This document shows positions 35,853 through 45,049 of a stretch of 64,000 bases of DNA, one piece after another. Numbering within the stretch: position 1 is the stretch's first letter; each line of letters begins with the position of its first letter. This DNA is from Dehalococcoidia bacterium. Lineage in GTDB: Bacteria > Chloroflexota > Dehalococcoidia > CAUJGQ01. The notes beneath the pieces were generated by a model. It was not told the origin of the DNA. It worked only from the letters and a program-made list of their open reading frames with translations, and did not search any database. Where the stretch lies: contig DATGEL010000054.1 of assembly GCA_035310145.1 (NCBI GenBank), forward strand, positions 1 to 64,000. Reading direction: 5' to 3'. Position numbers and translations under genes: made by a program.

Positions 35853-37328
35853 TCACGCTTCTGCCGCGCGCTCTTCCAGCTTAACGCGATCCCAGAGGCT
35901 GTCCATCTCCGCCAGCGTCATTTCTGAGAGCGCGCGCCCCTGCGCCTGCGCCAGCCGCTCGACCGCCGAGAAACGGCGGAGGAACTTGCGGCCCGCCCGC
36001 CGCCCGGCCTCCTCGGCGTCGATCTTCAGCCAGCGCGCCAGGTTGGCGAGCACGAAGAGCACGTCGCCGAACTCGTCCAGCCGCTCGTCGTGCGACTCGG
36101 CGCCGCGCAGCTCCTCGACCTCCTCGGCCAGCTTGGCGAGCACGTCGTCCACCCGCGGCCAGTCGAAGCCGACGGCGGCGGCGCGGTCCTGCACCGCCTG
36201 CGCGTAGGCAAGCGACGGCATGGCCCGCGGCACGCCGGCCAGGATCGACTCCTGCTCGTCGCCGCCGCGGCGCGCCTTTTCGGCCTTCTCCGCCTGCTTG
36301 ATCCGCTGCCAGTTCGCCACAACTTCGCCGGCGCTGCCCGCGGTCACGTCGCCGAAGACGTGCGGGTGACGCCGGATCAGTTTGCCGCTGATCGCCGCGA
36401 ATACGTCGCCATAGCCGAACTCGCCGGCCTCGTCGGCGATCTCCGTGTGCAGGCCGATCTGCAGCAGCAGGTCGCCCAGCTCCTCGGCCAGGGCTTGTGG
36501 GTCCTCTTCATCCAGTGCCTGCAAGACCTCGTAGGCCTCTTCGAGCAGGTGCTGCTTGAGCGAGGCGTGCGTCTGCTCTCGGTCCCAGGGGCAGCCACCC
36601 GGCGCGTAGAGCCGGTGCATGATGCCCTGCAGGCCGCCCCAGCTACGCCGGTTCGCTTCGAGCGGGAGGGCCGGCACGTACAGGGTGGAGAGATGCCCGG
36701 CCCGTTCCGACCGGTCCAGCTCGGCCAGCGGCAGCCGCTCGATGCATTCTTCGCCGGCGATGCCCGCGGCCGAAACCAGCGTGACCTCGTGCGCGGGCGG
36801 ATACAGTTCCAGCAGCGCCAGCTTGAGGTGCGCGGCGGCGCGGCGGCCGTGGATTTGCGCGAACAGCGCCGGCCGCGCCGGGTCGATCGCGCCCGGTTCG
36901 AGCGCGTCCGCGATCTGCAGTCCCGCGGCGAGCGGATCGAGGCCCAGCGCGTGGCAGACCGGCTCCAAAAAGCTGATGCCGGCGACGGTGCGCACCGCCG
37001 GGCCGCCGTCGCTCGCCGCCGCCAGCAGGCGCTGCACCGTCGCCTCGGCGATCAGCGGGTCGCCGGGCACGGCGTAGACGATGCTGCCGGTGCGGCGCTC
37101 GGCCGCGGTGAGCCGGGCGCAGATCGCGTCGTAGACGGCGTCGAAGCTGTCGAGCGTATCGTAGAGGGCGTCGAAGCTCTCGTAGGCGCGATCGCCGACG
37201 ACTTCCGCGACGCCGGGGTGCCGCGCGGTGCGCAGGAAGAGCTGCGGCGCGGCGGCGATCGCCCGTTCGGCGGCGCGGGTGAGCAGATCGGGGTCGCCGG
37301 GGCCCAGGCCGACAACGGTTATGGTCAT
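35853..37328 (-). CDS. mazG: tetrapyrrole methylase-MazG fusion (YabN-type NTP pyrophosphohydrolase)
   Basis: A 491-residue two-domain protein. The N-terminal ~220 residues form an S-adenosylmethionine-dependent tetrapyrrole methylase-like fold (V-V-G-L-G-P-G-D-P-D). The C-terminal MazG domain starts about M-H-R-L-Y-A-P-G-G-C-P-W-D and has E-E-A-Y-E-V and E-E-L-G-D-L-L-L-Q, the Mg-binding acidic motifs. A second MazG-like half (V-E-E-L, E-F-G-D-V-L-F) follows. YabN and MazG proteins remove non-canonical nucleoside triphosphates. The methylase-like half is catalytically uncertain. Confidence 0.93.
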   Translation of the reverse strand: MTITVVGLGPGDPDLLTRAAERAIAAAPQLFLRTARHPGVAEVVGDRAYESFDALYDTLDSFDAVYDAICARLTAAERRTGSIVYAVPGDPLIAEATVQRLLAAASDGGPAVRTVAGISFLEPVCHALGLDPLAAGLQIADALEPGAIDPARPALFAQIHGRRAAAHLKLALLELYPPAHEVTLVSAAGIAGEECIERLPLAELDRSERAGHLSTLYVPALPLEANRRSWGGLQGIMHRLYAPGGCPWDREQTHASLKQHLLEEAYEVLQALDEEDPQALAEELGDLLLQIGLHTEIADEAGEFGYGDVFAAISGKLIRRHPHVFGDVTAGSAGEVVANWQRIKQAEKAEKARRGGDEQESILAGVPRAMPSLAYAQAVQDRAAAVGFDWPRVDDVLAKLAEEVEELRGAESHDERLDEFGDVLFVLANLARWLKIDAEEAGRRAGRKFLRRFSAVERLAQAQGRALSEMTLAEMDSLWDRVKLEERAAEA

Positions 37329-37395
37329 CTAGTCGTCCATGGCGGCAACGTTCGGCCGGATGGGGACGCCGCCTCTGTGTGATAGGATAACGGCG

Positions 37396-38217
37396 ATGGA
37401 GGCGGGGAGCGAGGGGACGCGCGCCCGGGCGGCCGGCCCGTCGCTGCGCCTGCTGGCGCGGGCGCTGTTCTACATCGCGCTGCCGCTGGCGCTGATCACG
37501 ACCAGCGTGCGCGTCGCCTTCAGCGAGCAGCGCGTCTACAGCTACGCCATTGACCACTACGACGCCGCCACGCGCACGGGCATCGACCACGACGACCTGA
37601 TCGCCGCCACACACGATCTGCGCGCCTACTTCACCAACGACGAGCAGTTCCTGCGCACGCGCGTGCACGACGCGGACGGCAATGTGGCGCCGCTGTACAA
37701 CACCAAAGAGATCCTGCACATGCGCGACGTGAAGCGCCTGGTGCGGGTGGTCTACGGCCTGCAGGAGCTTTCGCTGGCGTTCCTGGCGCTGTACATCGCC
37801 GGCGTGGTGCTGTGGGCGCGGGAGGAGAGCCTGGCGGCGCTGGCGCGGCGGGCGCTGACCGGCTCGGCAGCGACGGTTGGTTTACTGATCCTGTTCGGCG
37901 CCGTGGCGGCAACGGGCGGCTTCGACGCGGCCTTCATCAAGTTCCACCAGATCGCGTTTCCCGGCAACAGCGACTGGCAGCTCGACCCGCTGCACGATCA
38001 CCTGATCCAGATGTTTCCCGAGGGCTTCTGGCGGGACGCGACCATCCTGATCGTGCTGCTGATCCTGGCGCAGGCCGCGCTGATCGCCGGCGGCGCCTGG
38101 CTCTACCTGCGCCGCCAGCGGCCGCAGCCGGCGTTGAGCACGGTTGCGCCGCCCGGCGCGGTCGAGGAAACGACGGCCGCGGAGCCCACCGAAGAGATCG
38201 CGCACCCGGTGGCCTGA
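37396..38217 (+). CDS. TIGR01906/DUF1461 family integral membrane protein
   Basis: A 273-residue membrane protein. TM1 (~20-40) is followed by an extracytoplasmic region with Y-S-Y-A-I-D-H-Y and L-Y-N-T-K-E-I-L-H-M-R-D-V-K, the family's conserved stretch. Three further helices follow (one after L-A-F-L-A-L-Y-I, one near L-L-I-L-F-G-A-V, a last near I-V-L-L-I-L-A-Q-A). The function of the family is unknown. The C-terminus is charged and probably cytoplasmic. The ATG at 37396 is preferred to 37339, which would add a polar leader. Confidence 0.85.
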   Translation: MEAGSEGTRARAAGPSLRLLARALFYIALPLALITTSVRVAFSEQRVYSYAIDHYDAATRTGIDHDDLIAATHDLRAYFTNDEQFLRTRVHDADGNVAPLYNTKEILHMRDVKRLVRVVYGLQELSLAFLALYIAGVVLWAREESLAALARRALTGSAATVGLLILFGAVAATGGFDAAFIKFHQIAFPGNSDWQLDPLHDHLIQMFPEGFWRDATILIVLLILAQAALIAGGAWLYLRRQRPQPALSTVAPPGAVEETTAAEPTEEIAHPVA

Positions 38218-38383
38218 GTACGAGCACGAAGGCCCTGGCAGCGGTTCACGCCCGTCATCAAATCTTCGATGTGTAAGACAGTCGCGACAAGATCACGCCT
38301 CGTCCAGGCTCGGTCGTGAGAACGCAATGGGCCGTTCCGCGCCTGGAGCAAGCCTCCAGGGATAAGCTGGGCCGGCGTCCAAT

Positions 38384-39151
38384 CTACTGCGGCCTTGCAC
38401 TGCTGGCTTGCTGACGTAGCAGGGAAATCTGCGCTTCGAGGCGCTGTAACTGGATCATGACATCTTGCAATGTGACTGGTTCCTTGTCTTGACGCTGCGC
38501 AACCAGAAACGCCGAAATACTCGCCGTCAGATAGCTGAAGAGGCCAACGCCAATGAGCATCACAAAGACCGCTATCCCGCGACCTTCTGCCGTGACAGGA
38601 AAGACATCGCCGTAGCCAACCGTTGTGACCGTCGATACCGCCCACCAGAGTGCCGTCCCGAAGTCGGTAATTGTGCCGCCAGAGTCGTGCTCAAAGAATG
38701 TTACCGCGGCTGCTGCAGCCACGACCAGCAGTCCGCCCAGCAGAATCGCGTACTGCAAACCGTGTTGTCGGAGCACATGCCGAGCCGTCGATACAATCTC
38801 GGCACTCGCCGAACCGAGGCGTAAAACGCCTAGAGACCGGACAATTCGGAGAGAGCGAACGAGACGTAGCGGTCGCAGGAAGGGCACGGCGACGATGACG
38901 ATCTCATACCAGTGGGTATAGAGATAACGGCCTGGATGCGGCGAGAGATAGCTCTTGACCGCCAACTCAAGGGCAAAAGCTGCCCAGATTAGCCAGTCTA
39001 CGGTATCGAAGAGGGTGTGGAGGTTCTGAGGTAAGGAGAAGAGAAACGGAACGGCAATTACCACGAGAAAGAGGCCCGAGAGCACCAGCATCGGAAGCTC
39101 AGTGGCCTGTTCGAAGGCGTCGAATGCTCGGGCGTGCTGCTCGCTATCCAT
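38384..39151 (-). CDS. voltage-gated-type potassium/ion channel
   Basis: A 255-residue six-helix ion channel. S1-S3 occupy ~20-92. S4 has Arg at positions 93, 96, 99, 102 and 105, a periodic voltage-sensor pattern. The pore loop carries the selectivity filter T-V-G-Y-G-D (177-182). A short C-terminal coiled-coil-like helix (L-Q-R-L-E-A-Q-I-S-L-L) could mediate tetramerisation. The ATG at 39151 is preceded by AGGAGG. Potassium selectivity is expected from the GYG filter. Confidence 0.93.
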   Translation of the reverse strand: MDSEQHARAFDAFEQATELPMLVLSGLFLVVIAVPFLFSLPQNLHTLFDTVDWLIWAAFALELAVKSYLSPHPGRYLYTHWYEIVIVAVPFLRPLRLVRSLRIVRSLGVLRLGSASAEIVSTARHVLRQHGLQYAILLGGLLVVAAAAAVTFFEHDSGGTITDFGTALWWAVSTVTTVGYGDVFPVTAEGRGIAVFVMLIGVGLFSYLTASISAFLVAQRQDKEPVTLQDVMIQLQRLEAQISLLRQQASSARPQ

Positions 39152-39432
39152 CGCGTGCCTCCTACGTCGTGGCCCAGCCTTGCGGGGAGCCAGATGCATC
39201 CGTGAAACCTCTGAAGCGAGGGGACGCGCCAGCTGCAGGCAGCGTTGGTAAAGAGCTTGCGCACTCGTGCAGGAGTCTCCTAGCAACCTCCTCGAAAAGA
39301 AGGAGGTCTCCGCCGGATCCATTGCACACATCGAGCTCTGACGGCTGGTTCAGGCCAAACGTTCGGTGAGCCCACGTCCTGAGTGCGGACAGGGCGGGCG
39401 CAACGGCGAGCGCTCCCGACCAGATCGCGCCA
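39152..39432. other. 281-bp intergenic region upstream of the channel gene
   Basis: No coding pattern is visible. A 7-bp stem ACCTCCT/AGGAGGT (39286-39292/39301-39307) could be a small terminator or regulatory hairpin. Nothing else stands out. Confidence 0.5.
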
Positions 39433-39660
39433 TCAGTGCCCGCCGCAGGAGCAGGCGCCGCCGCAGGCACAGCCGTCGCCCGATGCCATTGGCAGCTCTT
39501 CAAACGCGCTGCCGCGCGCCGGCCTGGCGAAGATGGAGATCAGCCGCTGCGCCTTCGGGTGACCCGCGGCGCAGGCGACCGGCTGGTCGGCAGCCGCCAT
39601 CGGGCGCAGCTTTTCGAACTTCGTGGTGCACGTCGGGCAGTAGTACTCGTAAACGGGCAT
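39433..39660 (-). CDS. FmdB-family zinc-ribbon protein
   Basis: A 75-residue protein that starts M-P-V-Y-E-Y-Y-C-P-T-C, the typical FmdB opening, with a second Cys region (V-A-C-A-A-G-H) completing the ribbon. The C-terminus ends in a Cys/Gly-rich G-A-C-S-C-G-G-H tail. The role is regulatory or structural and unclear. Confidence 0.9.
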   Translation of the reverse strand: MPVYEYYCPTCTTKFEKLRPMAAADQPVACAAGHPKAQRLISIFARPARGSAFEELPMASGDGCACGGACSCGGH

Positions 39661-39696
39661 CGCTGTATCTCCCTGGCGCGGCCGAGAAGCCGCGGG

Positions 39697-40197
39697 TCAG
39701 CCGTGCAAGCGCTTGATCATGTACGGGCAGTCTTCGCCCTCGATGCCGGGCCGGCCCTCGGCGTCAGTATAGGACCACGTCAGCCGGAAGGGCGCGCTGC
39801 CGGCATCGAGGTAGCCGAGCCGATCATACAGCGCGCGGGCACGCACGTTCTCGACGCCGACGGCGAGGCCGAGCTCGCAGAAGCCGCGCTCCGGCGCCAG
39901 CGCCTCGACCGCCCCGAACAGGCGTGTGCCGACGCCGCGCGACTGGAACTCCGGCAGCACCGCCGCGGCTTCCAGATACGGCCGCTGGCGCAGCGCCGCG
40001 GGCACATCGTCGCGCGGGGCGCCGCCCCAGCGCACGAGCAGGTGCCCCAGCGGCTCCTCCCCGAGCCAGGCAATCAGATACGTCGCCTTGCCGCGCTGCT
40101 GAAAACCGAAGCGCCGCGCGTGCTGTCCTGCATACGCCGGGGAGCCGAGCGCCTGCTCCACGGCAGGCAGCTCGACTCCGGCAAGCGCTCGCACCAC
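39697..40197 (-). CDS. GNAT-family N-acetyltransferase
   Basis: About 166 residues. The domain has Y-L-I-A-W-L-G-E-E-P-L-G-H-L, E-A-A-A-V-L-P-E-F-Q-S-R-G-V-G (the acetyl-CoA loop Q-x-x-G-x-G variant) and N-V-R-A-R-A-L-Y-D-R-L-G-Y. I chose a GTG near 40197 because an in-frame ATG at 40263 would add 22 residues read from the heptamer repeat array. The start is uncertain. The acceptor substrate is unknown. Confidence 0.85.
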   Translation of the reverse strand: MVRALAGVELPAVEQALGSPAYAGQHARRFGFQQRGKATYLIAWLGEEPLGHLLVRWGGAPRDDVPAALRQRPYLEAAAVLPEFQSRGVGTRLFGAVEALAPERGFCELGLAVGVENVRARALYDRLGYLDAGSAPFRLTWSYTDAEGRPGIEGEDCPYMIKRLHG

Positions 40198-40242
40198 GAC
40201 CGAAAAGGCGCCGGCCCTCGCTCGGGCACCCTCCCGACGCTC

Positions 40243-40277
40243 CCGTTCCCTGTTCCCTGCCACCTGTTCCCTAATCC
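40243..40277. repeat. heptamer repeat array, copy B
   Basis: Five 7-nt units of CTGTTCC type (CCCGTTC, CTGTTCC, CTGCCAC, CTGTTCC, CTAATCC). The array overlaps the stop codon of rpoD and lies between it and the acetyltransferase gene. It belongs to the family described at 25944. Confidence 0.8.
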
Positions 40278-41878
40278 AGGTAGTCCTTCAGCTTCTTCGA
40301 GCGCGAGGGATGGCGCAGCTTGCGCAGCGCCTTCGCCTCGATCTGGCGGATGCGCTCGCGCGTAACGCCGAATTCGCGGCCGACCTCTTCCAACGTGCGG
40401 CTGCGGCCGTCTTCCAGACCGAAGCGCAACTGCAGCACACGCCGCTCGCGGCCGGTGAGCGAGGCGAGCACGTCTTCCACCTGCTCCTTGAGCAACTGGT
40501 GCGAGGCCGCATCGGCCGGCGCCAGCGCCGCATCGTCGGGGATGAAGTCGCCCAGGTGGCTGTCTTCCTCCTCGCCGATCGGCGTCTCCAGCGAGACCGG
40601 CTCCTGCGAAACCTTGATGATCTCGCGGACTTTCTCCGGCGTGATCTCCATGCCGCGGCCGATCTCTTCGCTGGTCGGCTCGCGGCCGAACTCCTGCACC
40701 AGCCGCCGGCTGACGCGCACGAGCTTGTTGATCGTCTCCACCATATGCACGGGGATGCGGATCGTGCGCGCCTGGTCGGCGATGGCGCGGGTGATCGCCT
40801 GGCGGATCCACCAGGTTGCGTAGGTGCTGAACTTGTAGCCCTTGCGGTAGTCGAACTTCTCCACCGCGCGGATCAGGCCGATGTTCCCTTCCTGGATCAG
40901 GTCCAGCAGCGACATGCCGCGGCCGATGTACTTCTTCGCCACCGACACCACAAGCCGCAGGTTCGCCTCGGTCAGCCGCTTCTCCGCCTTGCGCCCTTCG
41001 TCGTCGATGCGGCGGAAGAGGTCGGCGTACTGGCGCAGCACGTCCGGCGTAGCGGCGATGCGCTGCGCCAGGCCGTCGGGCGGCGGCAGGATCGCCGTGC
41101 CCTCCGGCAAGGTCGCCTCGGTTTGGCGCACCAGCTCGGGGTTGAGGATATGCGTCACGATCGAGAGCTGCACGATCTTGTGCTCGGCGATCAGTTGCTC
41201 GTCGTTGGGGTAGCCGTGGTCCTGGCGTACCTTTTCGGCGGCCTCGGGGTCCATCTCGGCGTCCACGACCTTGCGGAAGGCCGCGCTGCCGATGATGCCG
41301 GCGAGATCGGTCTCCACAACGGCGGCGTATTCGCAGATCGACTGCATGATCGGCCGCAGCTCGTCCACCTCCATGAAGAGCATGTAGCCGATCTCGGACG
41401 AGCCGGCGACGCGGCCCATGCTCATCTGCCAGGTGTCGGCCAGGCGCAGCAGGTGCTTGCCCTCCTCCATCTGCCGCGCGAGCCGCTTCTCATCGTCGGC
41501 GGAGAGCAGCGAGACCTTGCCGATCTCGCGCAGGTACATGCGCACCGGGTCGTCGATGCCCTCCTGCTCCTCGGCGGGCAGGCCGGCCTCGAGATCCTTT
41601 TCCGGTTCTTCCTCTTCTTCCTCTTCCAGCTTCGCCGCGATCTCCGGCTCGGCCACCTCGTCCAACGGCGCCAGCGAGGCCTGGCGTGCCGCGCGCGTCA
41701 GCGCCGCGCCGACGGCCGAACCCGGTTCCGCCGCGGTTGCCGCGCCGGCCGCAACCAGCGCCTGCTCGGGCGTGGCGGCGGCGTGGCCGTTCTTGCCGTT
41801 CGCAGCGCCGTTGCTGGTTGACCGGGCCGGCCGGGCCAGGGCGGTCTCGCCCCGCGCGGTGGTGTTGTTCTTTGCCAT
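40271..41878 (-). CDS. rpoD: RNA polymerase primary sigma factor
   Basis: A 535-residue sigma-70. A low-complexity N-terminus with an acidic Glu run is followed by region 1.2 ([11 protein letters not shown]), 2.1-2.4 ([12 protein letters not shown] and [12 protein letters not shown]), region 3 and region 4 with R-R-V-L-Q-L-R-F and T-R-E-R-I-R-Q-I-E. It directs core polymerase to housekeeping promoters. dnaG lies 155 bp upstream on the same strand, as in macromolecular synthesis operons, but without rpsU. The start has GAGGA at -10 to -6. Confidence 0.97.
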   Translation of the reverse strand: MAKNNTTARGETALARPARSTSNGAANGKNGHAAATPEQALVAAGAATAAEPGSAVGAALTRAARQASLAPLDEVAEPEIAAKLEEEEEEEPEKDLEAGLPAEEQEGIDDPVRMYLREIGKVSLLSADDEKRLARQMEEGKHLLRLADTWQMSMGRVAGSSEIGYMLFMEVDELRPIMQSICEYAAVVETDLAGIIGSAAFRKVVDAEMDPEAAEKVRQDHGYPNDEQLIAEHKIVQLSIVTHILNPELVRQTEATLPEGTAILPPPDGLAQRIAATPDVLRQYADLFRRIDDEGRKAEKRLTEANLRLVVSVAKKYIGRGMSLLDLIQEGNIGLIRAVEKFDYRKGYKFSTYATWWIRQAITRAIADQARTIRIPVHMVETINKLVRVSRRLVQEFGREPTSEEIGRGMEITPEKVREIIKVSQEPVSLETPIGEEEDSHLGDFIPDDAALAPADAASHQLLKEQVEDVLASLTGRERRVLQLRFGLEDGRSRTLEEVGREFGVTRERIRQIEAKALRKLRHPSRSKKLKDYLD

Positions 41879-41944
41879 CTGTTCCTCGCCTCTCGTTCCA
41901 GCCGCTCGCTGCAGGCCGTCTTCCGTGATCTCTCGTATGTCGTC

Positions 41945-41974
41945 GTTCAGCTGTTCGACCCGTTCATCCGTTCA
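41945..41974. repeat. four imperfect GTTCA repeats between dnaG and rpoD
   Basis: GTTCA occurs at 41945, 41962 and 41970, and GTTCG at 41953, spaced 8-9 bp. On the coding strand they read TGAAC-like. They lie ~70-100 bp upstream of the rpoD start, where a promoter or binding site would be expected. No clear -35/-10 pair can be set. Confidence 0.35.
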
Positions 41975-42033
41975 AGTGACGCGCCCGCCGCGCCTGCGGC
42001 GTCTCGCCAGGGGAAGCTATTGTCGCTCGTACG

Positions 42034-44031
42034 TCAATACGCCGTCGCGTCGCTCTCCGGTTCAGCGGCGGCCCAGCGCGGCAGTTGGCCGGTGCGCAGC
42101 TCCCACTCCACGGTCAGCGCCTCGCGGCTCAAATAGTGGTTGGCGCGCAGGTGGTTGGTGTGCGCGATCACCGGCTCGGGCACGTCGGCCAGGTCCGGCG
42201 TCTCCGCCGCCTCGGCCAACTGCTGCATCAGCCGGAAGGCTGCGCCCTCGTCGATCTGGCTCTGCACGTCGGCCAGCTCCGCGTCCAGCAGCCGCTTCTG
42301 CTCGATCAACGCGCGGTGGCGCAGCTTTGCGGCGGCATCGGCCAGCGCGGGCTCGGCGTTCAGCGGCGTGAAGGCGGCCAGGTTCTGCCGCCGCAACTCA
42401 TCCAGCGCCGGCCGCAGTTCGACGGGCACGCGCTCATCCACGAGTTCGGGCGCCTCCAGCCACAGGGCGAAGAGGCTGCGGTAGACGGACCGCTGAAACA
42501 GTCCTGGCTCCAGCGCCTCGCCGCTCTGCCGCAGCTCGGGGACGCGCAGCAGCAGGGCCAGCACGAACGCCTCGACCGGATCGGGCCGCGCTGCCGGAAC
42601 CGCCGGCTCTGCCTCGGCCGGCTCGTCGACTGGCCGCGCATCCCGCACACGTTCGCGAACTACGATACGCTGGCCGCGATCTTTGCGCGGCGTCAGCTCG
42701 TGCAGGTGCAGCGCCAGCGTCTGCTCGGGAACCGAGGCCTCCTGCGCCAGCCGCGAGAGATAGGCCGCCTGCAGCGCCGGATCGTCGATCTTCAGCAACA
42801 GCGGCAGCAGGCGGTCGGCCAGCTCGATGCGGGCGCGCGGATCGCTCATAGTGGTGCGGGCCAGCTCCTGCCGCAGGCGGAAATCGAACGGCGAGACCGC
42901 GCCGCCGACCCAGGCCGTCCAGCCCTCAGGCGTCTCGCGGATCGCCTCGTCCGGATCCTTGCCCGAGGGCACGGTGAAGACGCGGACTTCGACGGGCGAG
43001 CGCGCCTGGTGCTGCACCAGCCCGTCCCAGCGCACGATGTCGTCGCCGCGCTCGCCGTCGCCCGTGGCTTCACGAGCGACCTCCTCGCCGCGCATCGCCG
43101 CCTCGATGCCTGCCGTGTCGGCGTCCATCGCCAGCGTCACGCGGCGGGTGAGCCGGCGCAGCAGTTGAATGTGGCGCGGCGTCAGCGCCGTGCCCAGCGT
43201 GGCGACGACGTTCTTGTAGCCGAACTGGTGCGCCGTGATCGCGTCCACATAGCCTTCGACAACCACGGCCTCGCCCGCCTCGCGGATCGCCTCGCGCGCC
43301 CGGTCGAGCGCGAACAGCAGCCCGCCCTTGTCGAACAGCGGCGTCTGCGGCGTGTTCAGGTACTTCGGCTTCGCGTCGTCCAGCGCCCGGCCGCCGAAGC
43401 CGACGGCACGGCCGCGCTCGTCGCGGATCGGGAAGATCAGCCGGCGGCGGAAGCGATCGTAGGGCGAGCCGTGTTCGCCGATCGTCAGCAGGCCCGCTTC
43501 GAGCAGCTCCTCCTCGCGGAAGCCCTTGCCCAGCAGGTAGCCGCGCAGGTTGTCCCAGCCCTCCGGCGCGAAGCCCAGCTCGAAGCCGGCGATCGCCGCC
43601 GCGTCGAAGCCGCGCCGCGCCACGTACTCGCGCGCCTCGGCGCCGGCGCTGCTGCCCGCGAGCGCCTGGCTGAAATAGGCGATCGCCGCCTCGTTCGCGG
43701 CGAACAACCGCTCGTGCGCCGCTTGCGCCACCGGGTCCGGCCCGCGGCCGAGTTCCACGCCGGCGCGCTCGGCAAGCGTGCGCAGCGCCGTGACGAAGTC
43801 CACACCGTCGCGCTTCATCACGAAACTGAAGACGTCGCCGCCGTCGGCGCACTGCCCGAAGCAGCGCCAGGTCTGGCGCTCGGGATTGACCACGAACGAG
43901 GGCGTCTTTTCGTTGTGGAACGGGCACAGCGCCTTGAAGGTGCGGCCCGCCTTCAGCAGCCGCGCCTGCTCGCCGATCAGCTCGACGATATCCACCTGCC
44001 CGCGCACCGTTTCGACGGCGTTGTCGCTCAC
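42034..44031 (-). CDS. dnaG: DNA primase
   Basis: A 665-residue primase from GTG 44031. The N-terminal CHC2 zinc finger has Cys36-x2-His39, Cys57 and Cys61. The RNA polymerase core and TOPRIM domain show V-V-E-G-Y-V-D-A-I and D-A-D-T-A-G. The C-terminal helicase-interaction domain is present but Arg/Ala-rich and divergent. It makes Okazaki RNA primers. The ribosome binding site GAGGG sits inside a hairpin (see the leader entry). Confidence 0.96.
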   Translation of the reverse strand: MSDNAVETVRGQVDIVELIGEQARLLKAGRTFKALCPFHNEKTPSFVVNPERQTWRCFGQCADGGDVFSFVMKRDGVDFVTALRTLAERAGVELGRGPDPVAQAAHERLFAANEAAIAYFSQALAGSSAGAEAREYVARRGFDAAAIAGFELGFAPEGWDNLRGYLLGKGFREEELLEAGLLTIGEHGSPYDRFRRRLIFPIRDERGRAVGFGGRALDDAKPKYLNTPQTPLFDKGGLLFALDRAREAIREAGEAVVVEGYVDAITAHQFGYKNVVATLGTALTPRHIQLLRRLTRRVTLAMDADTAGIEAAMRGEEVAREATGDGERGDDIVRWDGLVQHQARSPVEVRVFTVPSGKDPDEAIRETPEGWTAWVGGAVSPFDFRLRQELARTTMSDPRARIELADRLLPLLLKIDDPALQAAYLSRLAQEASVPEQTLALHLHELTPRKDRGQRIVVRERVRDARPVDEPAEAEPAVPAARPDPVEAFVLALLLRVPELRQSGEALEPGLFQRSVYRSLFALWLEAPELVDERVPVELRPALDELRRQNLAAFTPLNAEPALADAAAKLRHRALIEQKRLLDAELADVQSQIDEGAAFRLMQQLAEAAETPDLADVPEPVIAHTNHLRANHYLSREALTVEWELRTGQLPRWAAAEPESDATAY

Positions 44032-44038
44032 GCAGCAT

Positions 44039-44081
44039 CCCTCACCCGTAGTAACACCGTGAGGGTGCGAAAAGTTACGGG
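44039..44081 (-). promoter_or_regulatory. dnaG leader: possible pseudoknot over the dnaG ribosome binding site
   Basis: On the minus strand CCCTCAC (44065-44059) can pair with GTGAGGG (44045-44039), which contains the ribosome binding site. CCCGTA (44081-44076) can pair with TACGGG (44050-44045), which lies within that hairpin's loop. The two helices are interleaved, giving an H-type pseudoknot in 42 nt. The outer arm overlaps the stop codon of the upstream gene, so the structure could couple or throttle dnaG translation. Confidence 0.4.
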
Positions 44082-44998
44082 TTCGGTGGAAACACGGCCT
44101 TGGTCAACGAATTATTGGTGTCGGGAAAGCCCGGCGGCGCGTCGGACTCGGCGATCGTGTGATTGGGGTTGATCACGACCGTCAGCATCGTGCGGCCCGT
44201 GGGCCTGTAGGCCGTGCGGATCTCCTGCAGGGCGCCCGGCTCGATGCTCAGCGGTCCCGTCGTCAGGTCGAAGACCGTAGCGCCGGTCTGATCGACCCCA
44301 ATCAGCTCGACCGGCTGGCGCGAAAGCGCCGCCCGACCAGCGTTGCCGATTTCGACCACGAGCGAGCCCGCGCCGGCGCCGTTCTGCAACACGCTGAAGT
44401 CGCGCAGCACCAGGTCCGGAAGCTCGGCGCTCGGCCGGGTGGGCGCGGGGCCTGGCGTTGGCATTGGGCTCGGCGAGGGCGTGGGCGAAGGGGATGGCGA
44501 CGGCGATGGAGACGGGGACGGACTTGGTGACGGCGAAGGCGTTTCGGCCGAGCTGAGAATCGGCGCCTGCGCGAGGTCGCCGTTGACTTCGACGCCGCTG
44601 GCCTGCAGCCAGCCGGTGCCGTTGCTGGGCGCGCCCTGCTGCGTGCTGAAGTTGACCAGCAACCACTGGTCGTCGTCGCTGCGGCCGGCCACCGCCAGGG
44701 TCAGACCGCCGGGCAGCCGTGCCACGACGGCGGCGCGCGGATCGGGACTGGCGAAGACGGAGACGGCGCCGCGCGTGCGGGCGCTGATCCCGGAGGGCGT
44801 GGGGCTTGCCGCCGTGCTCGTGGCGGCAGCCGTGGGCGTCGGCGTAGCAGAAGGCGTTGAACTCTGCGTGACCACGTGCACCGGCGGCGCGTTGTGCCCG
44901 CCGCCGGCGCCGACGAGGAGAATCGCGATCAGGAAGACGGCGAGAATGCCGACTACGCCGCCGAGGACGAGCAGGATACGCTGTTGGGCGACGGTCAC
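44075..44998 (-). CDS. membrane-anchored SH3-like and CARDB-domain protein
   Basis: A 307-residue protein from GTG 44998. One N-terminal membrane segment (~9-31) and a Thr/Ser/Pro/Ala linker lead to a bacterial SH3-like domain (A-V-S-V-F-A-S-P-D-P, W-L-L-V-N-F). A long Ser-Pro repeat linker (~155-185) follows, then a CARDB-type beta-sandwich (L-P-D-L-V-L-R-D-F-S-V, V-V-I-N-P-N-H-T-I). The layout suggests a cell-surface protein with a flexible stalk. It is probably cotranscribed with dnaG. Confidence 0.8.
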   Translation of the reverse strand: MTVAQQRILLVLGGVVGILAVFLIAILLVGAGGGHNAPPVHVVTQSSTPSATPTPTAAATSTAASPTPSGISARTRGAVSVFASPDPRAAVVARLPGGLTLAVAGRSDDDQWLLVNFSTQQGAPSNGTGWLQASGVEVNGDLAQAPILSSAETPSPSPSPSPSPSPSPSPSPTPSPSPMPTPGPAPTRPSAELPDLVLRDFSVLQNGAGAGSLVVEIGNAGRAALSRQPVELIGVDQTGATVFDLTTGPLSIEPGALQEIRTAYRPTGRTMLTVVINPNHTIAESDAPPGFPDTNNSLTKAVFPPNP

Positions 44999-45049
44999 GA
45001 ATGGCCCTCGGCCGCGAAGTGCCGCGAGATGGGCTGAAACGGCAGTGAT

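Noticed and set aside
40310-41821. 503-residue frame antisense to rpoD
   Set aside because: Composition typical of a reversed sigma factor gene (Leu/Asp/Val/His runs). No domain or ribosome binding site.
42085-44172. 695-residue frame antisense to dnaG
   Set aside because: It covers the whole of dnaG on the other strand, is Arg/Gln/Leu-rich and has no recognisable motif. It is a coding shadow.
44460-44535. GC-rich Ser-Pro coding repeats as a possible regulatory microsatellite
   Set aside because: The repeat is in frame with the SH3/CARDB protein and is a stalk linker; the third-codon variation shows protein-level rather than DNA-level repetition.
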